Notes under the pieces: model-generated
What the model saw: only the letters and a program-made list of their open reading frames with translations
Told to the model about the DNA's origin: nothing
Database searches by the model: none
Shown: positions 1 to 11,623 of the stretch, in pieces
Layout: every line of letters starts with the position of its first letter
Position numbering within the stretch: position 1 is the stretch's first letter
From: Zoroaster sp. YZ-2022
Taxonomy: Eukaryota; Echinodermata; Asteroidea; Forcipulatida; Zoroasteridae
Assembly: GCA_029582265.1 (NCBI GenBank)
Contig: CM055816.1
Location: forward strand, 38,200,466-38,264,465
Direction of reading: 5' to 3'
DNA: 64,000 bases
Position numbers and translations under genes: made by a program

Positions 1-3000
1 TTCATTGAATTTTTTTTGTCTGAGGTAACACCACTTTAGACATGAATACCATGTTTTTGTTTGTCGATTCAATACTTCAGTATTTTCTCACTAACAACAC
101 AATGTAATAAGTTTATAGCTTTCACAGGATGGTTATTTATGGTAAAGATACAAAGAAAGTAAGCATTCGTTTAGAAGCATTTGTTTTTCAAAACAAACAT
201 TTACCAATGTTGTAACTTCTCTTAAATTTACAATGCATTGTAACTGGAAATAGGTGGGCTTCAAAATTGGTCCGGTGACGCACTTTTTTTCTCTCTTTTT
301 TTTTCTTCTGTTTTGCCAACCTGTGAAATATGTGAAACTTATATACACAGATATTGGAACCAGACAAATTTTCCCATACATTATCCATAAAGTATGGTGG
401 CTAAGAGAGGCGTCACAAATCGGGCAAATGCTTATACCCTTATGTGAAAAAGTTGTTTAAAAAACAGCACAGCAGAATTCCAATCAATCCAGCAATTTTG
501 GCTTCAAATTGAACATCGTTTCATAGCGCAAAAAGAAAACTAAAAATGCCAACGCGTGGGTCTAACATCTGGGTCTGACGCGACCAGAAACCACAGACTT
601 TTTTTTTGAAAGGAGGGGGGGGGGGGGCGCTTGGCTTATAAAGTTCAGACATATTCTTTAACTTTAACATGTTATTGCATTTCACGCATTTCCAGTGCAT
701 ACACTGAACTTGTTCAGTACAGTATGTAGTGTTTTTAATAACCTGTCAGTGCTTTCAAAAGGGAAGTCCATACATTTGTACTTAATCACTGATCTGGTCA
801 TGTTGGAAAACTGCTTTAACATGTGTGCATGCTTGCTTAGTCTTTGAATTATACATGTGTAAACATCATAATGTACATTATACACAGATTTAAATAAAAC
901 ATAAGATCATATATTAATGTGCACCTTGTACATAGTATGTATTTCACAAGAAAATAGTTTTTAAAAATGCATTAAGATTTGTGTACATGTATTCGTTCTA
1001 AAGAGGTACTTTTACCTGAATTCAACTTTGTAAATTGTTTAATTTTTTTGGGTTAAATTGCAGCACCTCGGAAAAAAATTAGTTCAACGTTAAAACCATC
1101 AAGTATGTACGTACATTTATATACATGTACAGGTGAGATTAATACATTAACATTGGAAAAGTTTGTAGACCCATGACAGAGATGTCCAAAACAAAGGTGT
1201 ACAATACAGTTAAAGGGGCAGTATCGTCACAATCAGGGCAGACTTTCAACCAGGGCATGGAATCGCTGTCCTAGTTTAAGATTAACAAAGTGACTGAAAA
1301 TTACTGACTCATTTTTGAAGCAGCAAAGGTAATATGACCTTATCATGCGTAGTATTATGGCAGTAATCTAAAACTAGCATTCCGATTCCATGCGCTGTTG
1401 ATTGTGACGATACTGTCCCTTTAATAGGAATTTAAAACACAGAGCTTTAAGTGCAGTGTATAACCTATACACATGATGATATACGAATGTACACAATTCA
1501 ATCTACACTGTACATGCATTGGTTACACAAAAAACATCAAAACTACAATGAGCCATGGAGGGAGGGAGAGCCATGGACCATACAGGGTACATGAAATAAC
1601 ATGCAAATAATATACATGAGAATACATAATGTAATTGCCTGCAAAATACAAGTTAAAAGTATAATACATTTTCATTAAGTTATCATTAATTAAAAAACAT
1701 TTATTCCAATTGCCGATTTTGACCAAACAAAATAAACCACAAAGTTTAGACAAATAGTCAGATGATACAAGTATGCTAAAATGTTCTGTACACATACATA
1801 CATGAAACATGAATAAGCTTCATAAATGGTGGTTATGCATACATGTGTTTGCCATTTTGTTTCAAGAATTTGTCGAACGTATGCACCAAAAGAAACAAAA
1901 CCTTTCCCCTCCACTGGAATGATTCCCTGGAGTTTTCCTCCATATAACTTTTTATAGTATTTTGACTGTACTACATGCTCGTACATGTATATTTGATTGT
2001 TTTATGGCCCACCAGCTGCTTTATCAGATTGTTAATAAACCATCAATAATAATATTCTGAAAGTGAAATTTCTCATATGATCTTTCCTCTGAGGAAAATC
2101 ACAGATAATCTCTAATACACAGGGGTCAAAATTACCACTAGTCTAGTGCTAGACCGAGGCTAGTGGTTTTAGCAGCGGGACTACTTGCTGCTGGGATTTG
2201 GGTAATCCGATGGGATAGTGAAATAAAAGTATGCAAAATACATTCAGTATGATCTCAGCATGATCATGTTGCTCACCAGCTCATGGTTAATTTCTTTTTC
2301 TTGTATTTATATTCACCTTTTTTTCACGACTACTAAAAAATGAGGACTAGTAAAATTTTGACATTACTAGTCCTGTGGGCTACCATAAAACTCAAGTTAA
2401 TTTCAACCCCTGAATACATGTAAGTTTGCCCAGGAGAAAGAATTAAACACTTATTTAAAATTACATGTACATTGTATGTAAAATTCAAAGGATAAGATTA
2501 CAAAGGTTGCACACAGCATTTATGATATGATGATTTCACCTGGACAATTCAATTTTGATTAGATTGCCATAGTGTGCATGTGTGTAGCTAATTGAGATTT
2601 TAAATGTGACATCACACAAACAAATCCAACACTGCATGAATGAAAGTTGAAATACAGTAATTAATGCACGCCGTAACATTATACATTCACTTGTTTGATT
2701 AAAGATGTATTGCCCATGTTTTACCAGCATTTTCCGAAGATTTTTCATTTTTTTAAACATTGAAAAATTCCTTTTAGAAAGGAAAACAGATACTTTGAAA
2801 TGAGATATTTCACAAAATACATGTAGGTGTCAGAAGGTTGGTTTAACAGTTAAAAAAAAGTGCAAAAAATTAATTTATGGTTAGGACTCGCAATACTTTC
2901 ATTTTTGTAAACTCACAATTATTTTGAGAAATGTGTCATTTAAAAGCAATTTTTATTCACTTCCTCAAGTGAAATAATGTTTGTCTGAATCCCGCCCGAG

Positions 3001-3492
3001 TCGCCTGTGAAGTTTTTTTTCCCCAACAGACACTCGGAAAGCACTGAGTGTACAGTGCTATACACACGTCGGTGTAGGGCAAAATTAAAATCAATTGAAA
3101 TAACAATGTTCAGATGAAAAATAACATTTCTGTTAAAACAGTAACAATTGCTGTTAAAATAGCAAAATACATGGGCGATTCATCTTTATGTCTATTATGT
3201 TGTTATAAATAATGTCTATTTTTTTTAAAGTCTAATTTTAAACTCCACAATTTGGTGACCCAAACAAAAACAAAACACCAGTTTGAGCATGAAAAAAACA
3301 TGTTTTTAAGTGATGCAAATAATCAAAATAAATGAGTGAAATAATTTTTTTTTAAATATTGCAATGCTAGCTATGACTCAATCCTTTAAAACAGAAGGAT
3401 GCACATTGATGGTTCTGGTGCCGTTTCATGCAAATTAATTCACAAACACACGCTTTATTGTATCATGATGTTGACAATGACGATGTACACAC
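1..3492. other. No gene recognised (3' flank or intron of Ig gene)
   Basis: I see no convincing exon here on either strand. Open frames are short and low in complexity. The stretch lies downstream of the last Ig exon I can see on the minus strand, so it is probably an intron or 3' region of that gene; its transmembrane and cytoplasmic exons were not found and may lie beyond the window. It holds one small inverted-repeat element (1210-1424), a G-run near 615-628 and scattered ACATGTAC words. Confidence 0.5.
1210..1424. mobile_element. MITE, TTAA-flanked, copy 1
   Basis: The ends are inverted copies of each other: TTAAAGGGGCAGTATCGTCA at the left and the complementary TGACGATACTGTCCCTTTAA at the right, with a second inverted block around GGCATGGAATCG. 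A TTAA sits at both edges, as expected for elements that target TTAA such as piggyBac-type transposons. There is no coding capacity. A second member of the family lies at 27055-27278. The family name is unknown to me. Confidence 0.7.
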
Positions 3493-3825
3493 CATTGACA
3501 TCCAGGGTGATATTGACTGATGGGAATGGAGCCTTTGACTCTGAAGTGCTTGCTTCACATTTCAACTCCTTTCTGTGATAATTTCTTGTAGGTGTAAATG
3601 TCCAGTCCCCTGTAGTGTTAACCAGTTTATCAACCGCGCCGGAGGTTGAGCTGATGGTTAAATTTGATACACCATCAAGAAACCACTCGATGTTTGCAGC
3701 TGGTCTGGTACCCTGTACCTTACATGTGAAGATGTGTTCTGTACCCTGGTCTACAGGCACGAAAGGTCCTGGGACTAGTTCACCACTGGTATCAGTCAGT
3801 GACAACGATGATGCCTTCGGTGGCA
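3493..3825 (-). CDS. Ig-domain exon 5 (type B) of Ig-superfamily gene
   Basis: This minus-strand exon has an AG acceptor just before 3825 and a GT donor (GTGTGT) just after 3493. It is 333 bases long, phase 1 at both ends, and encodes one Ig domain of 111 residues. The B-strand cysteine (HIFTCKV), C-strand tryptophan (IEWFLDG) and F-strand cysteine (LKCEAS) are all present, as are Asn-Xaa-Ser/Thr sites. It is closely similar to the exon at 6182-6508 and starts with the same VPPK motif. Such domains mediate extracellular binding in nectin/nephrin/CADM-like adhesion proteins and in immune-type receptors; which family this is cannot be decided. The donor implies further exons to the left. Confidence 0.8.
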
Positions 3826-4609
3826 CTAAAGCAAAAAATAAAATAAAATAAATCAACTACATGTACATGTACATTTGACTTGTATGTTTACCCCAAACAA
3901 TGTGTTATACTTCACTACATTTCCAACATTAGTACAGTATGTACAGGTGTCAATTAAGGGGAAATAGCAAACACCCTCAATTCTTATTCATGTATTTATT
4001 GATAAAAAAAAAGATTCCTGAAAGTAAATTACACACTTTGGGATGGTACATATCCAAAATGTGATTAAAATAAAATGTGTACAATGTATGTTACAAAATT
4101 ATGTATTAATGTTGTGGTGTACACGCATACATCTTTCATGGCATTCATAAATGTCCAAGACAGTTTAGACAAAAAGTAATCACGAGGTGTATTATCACAA
4201 TCAGAATAGTGCGTAGGTTGTTCGCCAGCTGTTTTGTTCGACACGCGATGCGGATTTCAACCAATCAGTGTGATCAAGATTGCCATCACATGCCCGACAC
4301 ATGTACTTTGGAAGTATTTTTGTGTATTTCTGTTCGACTTTTAAAAGAATTTTGAATGGGAATAACAGTTTGACGCTTGGTCTTTACCACAGGTTAACGA
4401 CCCATTTTGGGCGTTATCGTCTGTGACCACACCCAAAACTGGTTGTTAATCTGTGGTAAAGACCACGCGATCTAATGTTATTCCCTTACATGTACACCGA
4501 AGGATACATTATATTCCCTGACATGGCCTCCAGACTACTGCCATGTTACTGGTTCTTGACCAATGAAATTCCACTACATACAATGTATTTAAAAAATGAA
4601 GTTTTTTAC
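3826..4609 (-). other. Intron with 128-bp hairpin element
   Basis: This intron separates two Ig exons, with AG acceptor and GT donor at its ends. Apart from the hairpin element at 4358-4485 I see only AT-rich sequence and ACATGTAC words. Confidence 0.6.
4358..4485. mobile_element. Small foldback/MITE in intron
   Basis: The sequence begins with GGGAATAACA and ends with its inverse, TGTTATTCCC. Both arms carry TGGTCTTTACCACAG followed by TTAACGACC/TTAACAACC, giving an imperfect inverted repeat of about 45 bp per arm around a short centre. It has no coding capacity. The most likely identity is a miniature inverted-repeat transposon. Confidence 0.6.
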
Positions 4610-4921
4610 CTTTAATATCAAGCATCACACTGACGCTGATCCCACAGTGGCCATCCTTGTTTATGGCTTGACACTGTAACATCTGTCCATGACTCCATGT
4701 AGCTGATAACATAGCTGTACTGGTGCTTGTCGTGAATCCATCAGCATCAGTGGCATTGTTGTCATAAGATGTTATACCAGAATCCAAGTGAATGAAGCTC
4801 CTGGGTTTATGTCTGGTACCCGGCATGTACTGATGATCTTCTCCTTCCACAAGGTAAGATGTATCCCCAGATGTGTAATTACATCCAGTTGCGTCACACA
4901 TTGTAATGATTGATGGGAAGA
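4610..4921 (-). CDS. Ig-domain exon 4 (type A, scrambled middle)
   Basis: This phase-1 exon of 312 bases has an AG acceptor (GTTGCAG) and a GT donor (GTAAAA). Its C-terminal half (SATWSHGQMLQCQAINKD) is almost identical to the type A exon at 8560-8889, including the F-strand cysteine. In the annotated frame the expected B-strand cysteine and C-strand tryptophan are missing between about 4775 and 4835. In another frame of the same stretch the bases still encode a Cys and the motif ASFTW seen in the sister exon. A pair of compensating single-base indels therefore appears to scramble about 25 residues while the exon ends stay in frame. Either the domain is damaged or the bases are an assembly error. 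Confidence 0.7.
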
Positions 4922-6181
4922 CTGCAACAGATCAATAATGTACTGGGTCGCCAGGGCTACCTATAGATAAATCCCTCATTAAGTGTACCCCAGATGGCTA
5001 TCAATCAATGGACATCAACCCTAGTATCACATCATAACCACTCTTCCAGCTCAACCCCTGATGGGGTTTCTTGTACTTTAAAGATACAGTGTATTGCTAT
5101 GGTAAGTCCAAAGTTACCCCAAAAAGTAATTATTGGTCGAAAACTGCCCATGGGCATGTTGAAACCAATGTCATGGGCTAATGCAACAAAACCTGGTAAA
5201 CGTCACAAATTTGAATCTACATACATGTAGCCTCTTTCAATAGCTGGCTGGACACCCTGCTCAATGCCCCTTAGTTGCCCAATGATGCGAAATCTGATAC
5301 GTGCAACAACATCCACCAACAAGAACAAAAGATCTGTTGTGAGCTGCTCACTTCAATAAGGTCCAACACATGTTACGATTCAAGAAGAAACCTGTATTTT
5401 TGCACCACAAGATTGTCACACTACCCTAATCAGTTCTAGGATGTTTCTTTTACATGTATTATAACAAAAATATGTCATCCTGATTGGGATGGGTATTTGC
5501 TTGCATGCACAACCTAATGGTCTTGTTGCGTATTATTATGTGCGCATATCAGTGCAGCAGTTGTGTACATGTAGCTCAACATGTACAGCCTTTGCCAGTT
5601 ACTGCAGGACAGACACACTTAACTGCATACATCACTACGCACCCTGACACGCGTACATTACATGTGAATATTCAACATGATTTACTTGCCTAACACGTCT
5701 CAGCGGATGTCTGGACTTTTGACCATGCGTGCAAGTGGTCTTAACTATGTAAATGTGTTTAATATTCACTGGGGCCAACCATGTTTAAGGCTTGATGAGC
5801 CATTCAACATTTCGTTGTGAGCCTGGAAGAAGGTCGTAAGATCTATGCCCTTCTTCCGGGCACACAAAGTACAACTTTTGAAAAAAAGTAAGGCATAGCT
5901 GTTATATATTTGTTGCTAGAATTACTCCCAAGACATGTTTTTTTTATTCCCATGCAGAATTTAACTTTCCTACATTGACTTATAAATGGTAGATAAATGA
6001 CCAAACTTTCACACTCAGTTTTCTTGAAACACAATTTTGCACATTAATTGCTTAAGACCATTTGCCGGTCACACTTTCGTTATGTCCTTCTTCCAATGAT
6101 TTATCAAAGAGTAAACTGCTGTTTTAAGGGCCACCTGCATATTTCATTTACATTTTTCATTAGAATCATACATGTACATAC
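4922..6181 (-). other. Intron, nothing recognised
   Basis: Intron between the type A exon at 4610 and the type B exon at 6182. I see no exon-like sequence, RNA gene or clear repeat in it. Confidence 0.5.
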
Positions 6182-6508
6182 TAGTGACATCCAATGTAAC
6201 CATCACAAATGGAGATGACTCCTGTAACTCTGCAATGGTTGCCTCACACTTCACATTCCCTTTATGGTTGCCTCTCAAAGGAGTGAATGTCCAGTTAACT
6301 GTTGTGTTGACCAAGCCGTCACCTCCTACAGGGGTTGGGTCGATGGTGGGTTGCAATACATCATCAAGAAACCACTTAATGGTTGCAGCTGGTCTGGTAC
6401 CCCGTACCAAACATGTAAAAGTGTGTTCTATACCCTCCTGAACAACTGCTGAACCCCCAAGTGTTCCACTTGAATCGGACAGTGACATAGCCTCAGACTT
6501 TGGCGGCA
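6182..6508 (-). CDS. Ig-domain exon 3 (type B)
   Basis: The acceptor is TTTCCAG before 6508 and the donor is GTATGT after 6182. It is 327 bases long, phase 1 at both ends, and encodes one Ig domain of about 109 residues. It starts with VPPKSEAMSLSDSSGTLGGS and carries HTFTCLV (Cys), IKWFLDD (Trp) and VKCEAT (Cys), so the Ig core is intact. NTT sites suggest N-glycosylation. It is a paralogue of the exon at 3493-3825 and alternates with type A exons, which supports duplication of an A+B pair. Confidence 0.83.
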
Positions 6509-8559
6509 CTGGAAATAGGAAAAGAAATAAACTGGCAATGTTTACACCCAGCATTTTAAAACTGAAAAAAAAAAAAAACAGTGCTTCAAGACATACAAAT
6601 CATCAGACATTTGTGTCACTTTAAATACCCATGTACATGTACATTTGTATATGTTGTGAGGGGCTTTCACAGTTTATTTAGTACCATCGCACTGCACCCA
6701 CTTTTGTTAGATTCTCTGTAGGAAATTAATAAGGCAGCTATTACTGTCTATACATGTAGTCATGATGCTGCCGATTATTAATAATACGTATAGTAAAAGC
6801 AGCCAATTTTACTTTCATACATTCATATTAAAGCGCTAGCGATGTTGCCTCTCTAGTTGGTACTGTGTTTTGAAATTAAGAATTCAAGCCTTCAATTTCT
6901 TTTTCAGGCATGTGAATTCATTTAGCAATATATTAAATATACCATACCGGTACATGTATTACGTTGTTCCAATTTAGCAGAGTTGGTTCAACTGGAGATT
7001 TTCACTACAACGTTATTTTCATTTTCGTATAACGGGCAATCAATTTCACAAAATGAAAATTCACAAATACTAGAAACAAATGCAAACAAACAGATTAATT
7101 GTACAAGACGACCGAATACGTTTCACATCTTTACTTTAATTCAAACATAATTTTGTTTTCTTTATTCATTTCATTTCGTATACAGGGCTTATCGGTCTTT
7201 TTATCAAACTTTGTTTTGTTTATTCTCTGATTAGAAATTTATTGGTTGTCTGACCAAGGCCTACATGTAATTCTGTAATGCGTTTTTGAAACATTTATTT
7301 TATATTGGACTGTTTCATTAACCTGTTTATTGTTTGAGTATGTCTTTATGATTTTTTTTATTGTGGTTTCTTATTGTGCATTAAAAATCTATAGGAAACT
7401 AATGCTATTAAACAAAGTTTAAGAAAGTGTCAATGAAGTTGCACAAATTCCACAAATGCCTGCCCAATAATGAATTTGAATGACCAAAAACACGCCGCGA
7501 AAAGCTCCTGCGAATTTGAATGCTGTTGGAGTGGATTTTTTAATTTTTGTTTAAATCGCATGACGCAAGAGTACTATTGCCTAGTCATAAAATGAAATTG
7601 AATGGTGATTTTGAGCAGTATTCAATTTGCGTGAAACACAATGATGCAGTGTGTAAATTGGCTGCTTATTTGCCAAAATTGACTGGGAAAACCTATACAT
7701 GTGTACATTATATTTATATATATCAACCACATCCCAATGGTCTAGCTCATTCCCACCACTAGACCTTGGGTTGAAATGTGGAAGGGTATTTTCCAATACT
7801 GTACATTAATTTGTAGGTCTAGGCACCAATCACTATCACTGAAGCACCATTTTCCTCATAACAAAATAAATGGGCAATTTTGTCAAATCTGGAGACATGG
7901 CCCAATTTACATCAAACATAAATACTAATCCAATGAATATAATCATTTAAAGGATCACAGAAATACATGTAAAAACCATTGTGGCTCTTATTAATGTGTT
8001 TTGCATAATAAAACAAGATATTTATTAATTTTTTTTTTTCATAATTGAAGTTTGTTCTGTTCATTTTGGAGACTTTTATGCCACTTCACAAGCCCCCACT
8101 TTATTGGCAATTGAGTGATGTAATACATCACGTGATACCGTGACGTCAGGTAAATAACGATTTCCAAGCAATGCACTTCCGTTTGTGTGTGTGCCACATA
8201 GAGACGTTCAGGATGCAATGCAAACGGGCCCTTTTAATTAGGGACGTGTTAATCAGTGCAGACATCCTCTTCGGAAAAGCTTCAAATTATAAGTAGCTTG
8301 CTAAAAATCAATGCGCTATTTATTTTTTATCATTAAAAATACTATATTTTAGTATCTATTTCTGTGGCCCTTTAAGTAGAGTGTGTACAGTATATGCACA
8401 CGTACTATTAGAGCTGGCACAGATAATGTACGATGTTCATGTATGCAGAACAATTAACAGTGTCAATCCATTAACTTTAATTTTCCAATGAATTAAATGG
8501 ATTAAAATAAAAAACGTGATATTATTGCTGGATAAACTGGATATTATATGTACATGTAC
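6509..8559 (-). other. Long intron, no gene recognised
   Basis: About 2 kb of AT-rich intron. Short open frames occur but lack family motifs. TGACGTCA-like and ACATGTAC words occur but no defined element was recognised. Confidence 0.45.
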
Positions 8560-8889
8560 CTTTAACATCAATTATCACACTGACACTGATGCCAGGGTGG
8601 TCATCCTTGTTGATGGCTTGACACTGTAACATCTGTCCATGATGACTCCATGTAGCTGATAATGTAGCTGTACTGGTGCTAGTGGTCAATCCATCAGAGC
8701 CGATGACATCAGTGTTATTATCTGATGGCAATACCTGACTCCCAATAGTCCAAGTGAATGATGCCCCTGGATTGATACCTGGTATCTGACAAGTAAATTG
8801 ACGATTGTCTCTATCCACTAGGTATGATGTACCACCAGTAGAGGGGTATACTCCAGTTGAATCATAAAAGTTGAAGATTTTTGGTAGTA
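8560..8889 (-). CDS. Ig-domain exon 2 (type A)
   Basis: This phase-1 exon of 330 bases runs from an AG acceptor (ATGTAG) to a GT donor (GTACAT). It encodes one Ig domain with QFTCQIPG (B-strand Cys), FTWTIG (C-strand Trp) and MLQCQAIN (F-strand Cys). It begins in the middle of a Val codon followed by LPKIFNFYD, matching the start of the exon at 4610-4921. As the intact type A copy it is the reference for spotting damage in the other one. It would lie in the extracellular part of the protein. Confidence 0.83.
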
Positions 8890-10149
8890 CTACATGTAAT
8901 AAAGAAAAAGTGGTTTAATAATGGATTATTTTATAGGCAAAGTGAAAACTTTGGAGCTATAACATGTACATGTACTTTAACATACATGTACATGTGTATA
9001 AAGTAACCATTATAAGCTAGAATTGTTTTATTTGTAACTACTTTTAATCTACATGTAAAATTTAGTGAGTACCATTGTGGATTTTCATGTATATGGTCTT
9101 CTTACATAAGGGCGATTCCGTTGTGATGGACATTACATGTACATTTGCACAGAAAACTGTGAACTATAATAATGTTTTGCAGATTTGTAACCAAGGTTTG
9201 CTGGGATGGATAATTGTTACAGTATAATAACATAACAAGACACTAGTAATAAAATATTGTATGCGAGATCTTGATTTTCTGTCAATCTTGAATGATTAGA
9301 CTTCAAAAAATGTTTGTAACGGACATTAAAAGACAAGCATTCTTCACTCGTAACATTTACATGTAGTTCAAAATCCCTATGAATTTTTTTGATAAAGCCT
9401 ACTACATGTAATACATCAGTTTATGAGGGTTTAAGGTACCCAACACAAAATGTCAAATTTTTAACAAGACATGGTTTTAGGGAATTTGCTGTTTATGTCC
9501 GTGACGGACATAACCATTTTTGTGACGGATGTTACACTCTGTGAAATATCAATTTACATTTCCTGGCCAGATGTAAGTAAAAATTACAGATGTAAGTAAA
9601 ATTAAGTGGGAGTTCTTGATGTTTGTCTTTGTATAACTCACCTTAGTGTACTACCCAATTAGAGATCAAGATATTGGAATTTGAAAGTTTTACCCATTAA
9701 CCTTCCCCCACCGATCACCACCTCTCATCACCACCCTACCACCCTCTCCCCAGACCCCACCCATTTTCTGCCACAAGTTAAATAGCGATTTGCAATATTT
9801 TGTCTGTGCTTTGACGATTTCAAAGACTTTTAACCTCATTTCATCTTTTAAAAATCTTTTTTAAAAATTGGTTTTAAAATACTGGTCTAAAAGATACATG
9901 TACATTTATGCTAGTGTACCGTCCGTCACATTTCACCTTTAAAAAAAAAGTTGTTCAGGTTAAAGATTTACAATATTGGCAAATACATGTATGAAAGACC
10001 TTAACAAACTAGCATTTGATATTTAATGAGGGAAACAAAGTTAGATTTTAATATAAATAAATATAAAAAACATTAAAAATTGTGACGGATATTACTTGAC
10101 GGACAGATCCCACACAGTCAAAACTTTACTAAAATTGTTCATTACTCAC
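8890..10149 (-). other. Intron holding dispersed repeat sequence
   Basis: The left part (about 9010-9120) repeats sequence near 24310-24400 (TATAAGCTAGAATTG, then TTTAGTGAG and ACCATTGTGGATTT). From about 9110 to 10112 the words GTGACGGACAT, GTGACGGATGTTAC and inverse GTCCGTCACA recur, with weakly inverted ends. This looks like an old transposon of unknown family. There is no coding signal. Confidence 0.45.
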
Positions 10150-10515
10150 CGTACACAGTCAAATTAGCAGATGCTGTTTTGTCTAGTACATTTACGGAAG
10201 TAAACAAACATGAGTATTGTCCACTGTCAATGCTAAAACTTACAGTGGAAATTTCCAAAGCACTAACAGATTCAACAATACTATGCGATAGTGTGTACTT
10301 CAAAGTGTCATTATAAGGACTGACAAGAAGCGGAATTTCCAGATGTGGTGACAAGAAATCAACAATAGCAGAAGATGAGCCAGAATCTCCTTTAAACCAC
10401 ACCAGTCTTAACAAAGGATCATCTTTAGATATATTATATCCACAGGACAGTGTTGTTGGGTTTCCTTCATCACTGCTAACTGACTGCAAAGACACTGAAA
10501 TTTGTCCGACAGCAG
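10150..10515 (-). CDS. Ig V-type exon 1 (first Ig domain)
   Basis: The acceptor is CATGCAG before 10515 and the donor GTGAGT after 10150. The exon is 366 bases, phase 1 at both ends, and encodes about 122 residues, longer than the other Ig exons. Motifs are TLSCGYN (B-strand Cys), RLVWFKGD (C-strand Trp) and the classic DSGQYSC before the G strand, then ASANLTVYG. The size and the DSGQYSC motif fit a V or I set domain. It follows the signal-peptide exon, so it is the membrane-distal domain and the likeliest ligand-binding one. It is unlike the A and B type exons. Confidence 0.83.
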
Positions 10516-11525
10516 CTGCATGATACATGAGAGAAACGTGCATATATTAATTGGCAACAATGCTTAAATGGCATAATTTTAACAAAAATATTTATTTTTA
10601 AACATTTGAATTATTGTAACCCTTTAACTTTGAACTTCATCCTAATATGTTAGGTATAGTTCCAACGTAATATGAAAAAAGTCTCAGATTTCTGTTCAGT
10701 TTTGTGTTTTGAGCAATAATTTTCTTTTTAAAAACACTTTCCCGATAATTGTTACAGATCAGTGTACAACTCCAGGCACACCACGTCAATGCACACCATG
10801 TACATATGGAAATGGAATTACACCAACTCATGACCCAGCCAACATTTGCTATTACTTTGAAAATGTTTTTTGCTAGACAACTAATCTGGGCATGAAATTG
10901 GAGCCAACATCCAACAGATCAGGCAAAATTGTTGAATTATGTCAAAGTACATTCTGTGAAGTTTAGTAATTTTAAAAAGCCTATTGTTAAGCTTGGGCAG
11001 TTTGGAAAGCCTCTTGGCAAGCTCTTTAAGCTTTTTAGGCAATCCTTCAAGCCTGTGCTTTGTGCAATATTTGTTTTGTCTATAATGTTATTTTACTATT
11101 TCTTTGACCTTGAAATGTGTTTTTCTGTCATTTTGTCCACTTATCATATTGTGTATATGTATGCTTTGTATATTTTGTCCCATTCATTCTTTTGTCTGCC
11201 TGTTTCTGTATGTCTCTATGGTTGTTTGATGGTTAGTTTATTAATCTTTTGGAGTATTTTACTTGTATTTTGTCTTTGCTGTAAGTTAAATTGCAATTTT
11301 GATGTAGATGTATAAATTTTTATGAACTGTGATGTGTAATGTATACATTGTTTATGAATTTTATAATATTTGTATACTGTCTAATATTTTAATAAAAATA
11401 AAATATAAAAAAACATAAAATATATTGTCCAAGTGATGGCAAATGTTGGCTGGGTCATGAACTGGCTTATTTTGTTACCACAGAATAGCCCACATAGGGG
11501 CCAACATGTACACACATTCAATTAC
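10516..11525 (-). other. Intron 1 with inverted-repeat transposon
   Basis: This intron lies between the signal-peptide exon and the V-type exon. Most of it is occupied by the element at 10828-11460. No other feature was seen. Confidence 0.6.
10828..11460. mobile_element. Non-autonomous DNA transposon with 30-bp TIR
   Basis: The left end TCATGACCCAGCCAACATTT is repeated in inverse at the right end, with two mismatches over 30 bp. The interior contains a 128-codon open frame (10929-11315) rich in Leu, Phe and Cys that has no recognisable domain and is probably chance. The stretch before the right end is AT-rich with AATAAA-like runs, as in a retroelement tail. No transposase is present. Confidence 0.65.
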
Positions 11526-11623
11526 CTGCTACCCAAAAGGAGAACACTGCAAAACATACGTGAAATGTAATGAGATACCTTTCCATCATGACACTACCTT
11601 CATGTACAGTACTTGCTGAAAAG
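11526..11623 (-). CDS. Signal-peptide exon and start codon of Ig gene
   Basis: On the minus strand an acceptor CTTTCAG precedes 11623, so a 5' untranslated exon probably lies further right. The reading frame starts at ATGATG (11589) and encodes about 21 residues, MMERYLITFHVCFAVFSFWV then Ala, before a GTAATT donor in phase 1. The long hydrophobic core ending in small residues is a typical secretory signal. It joins in phase to the V-type exon at 10515. A five-codon upstream frame (ATG at about 11601) ends in a TGA that overlaps the main ATG. Confidence 0.75.

Noticed and set aside
10929..11315. 128-residue Leu/Phe/Cys-rich open frame
   Set aside because: It lies within a non-autonomous transposon, has no family motif and its composition follows T-rich DNA.
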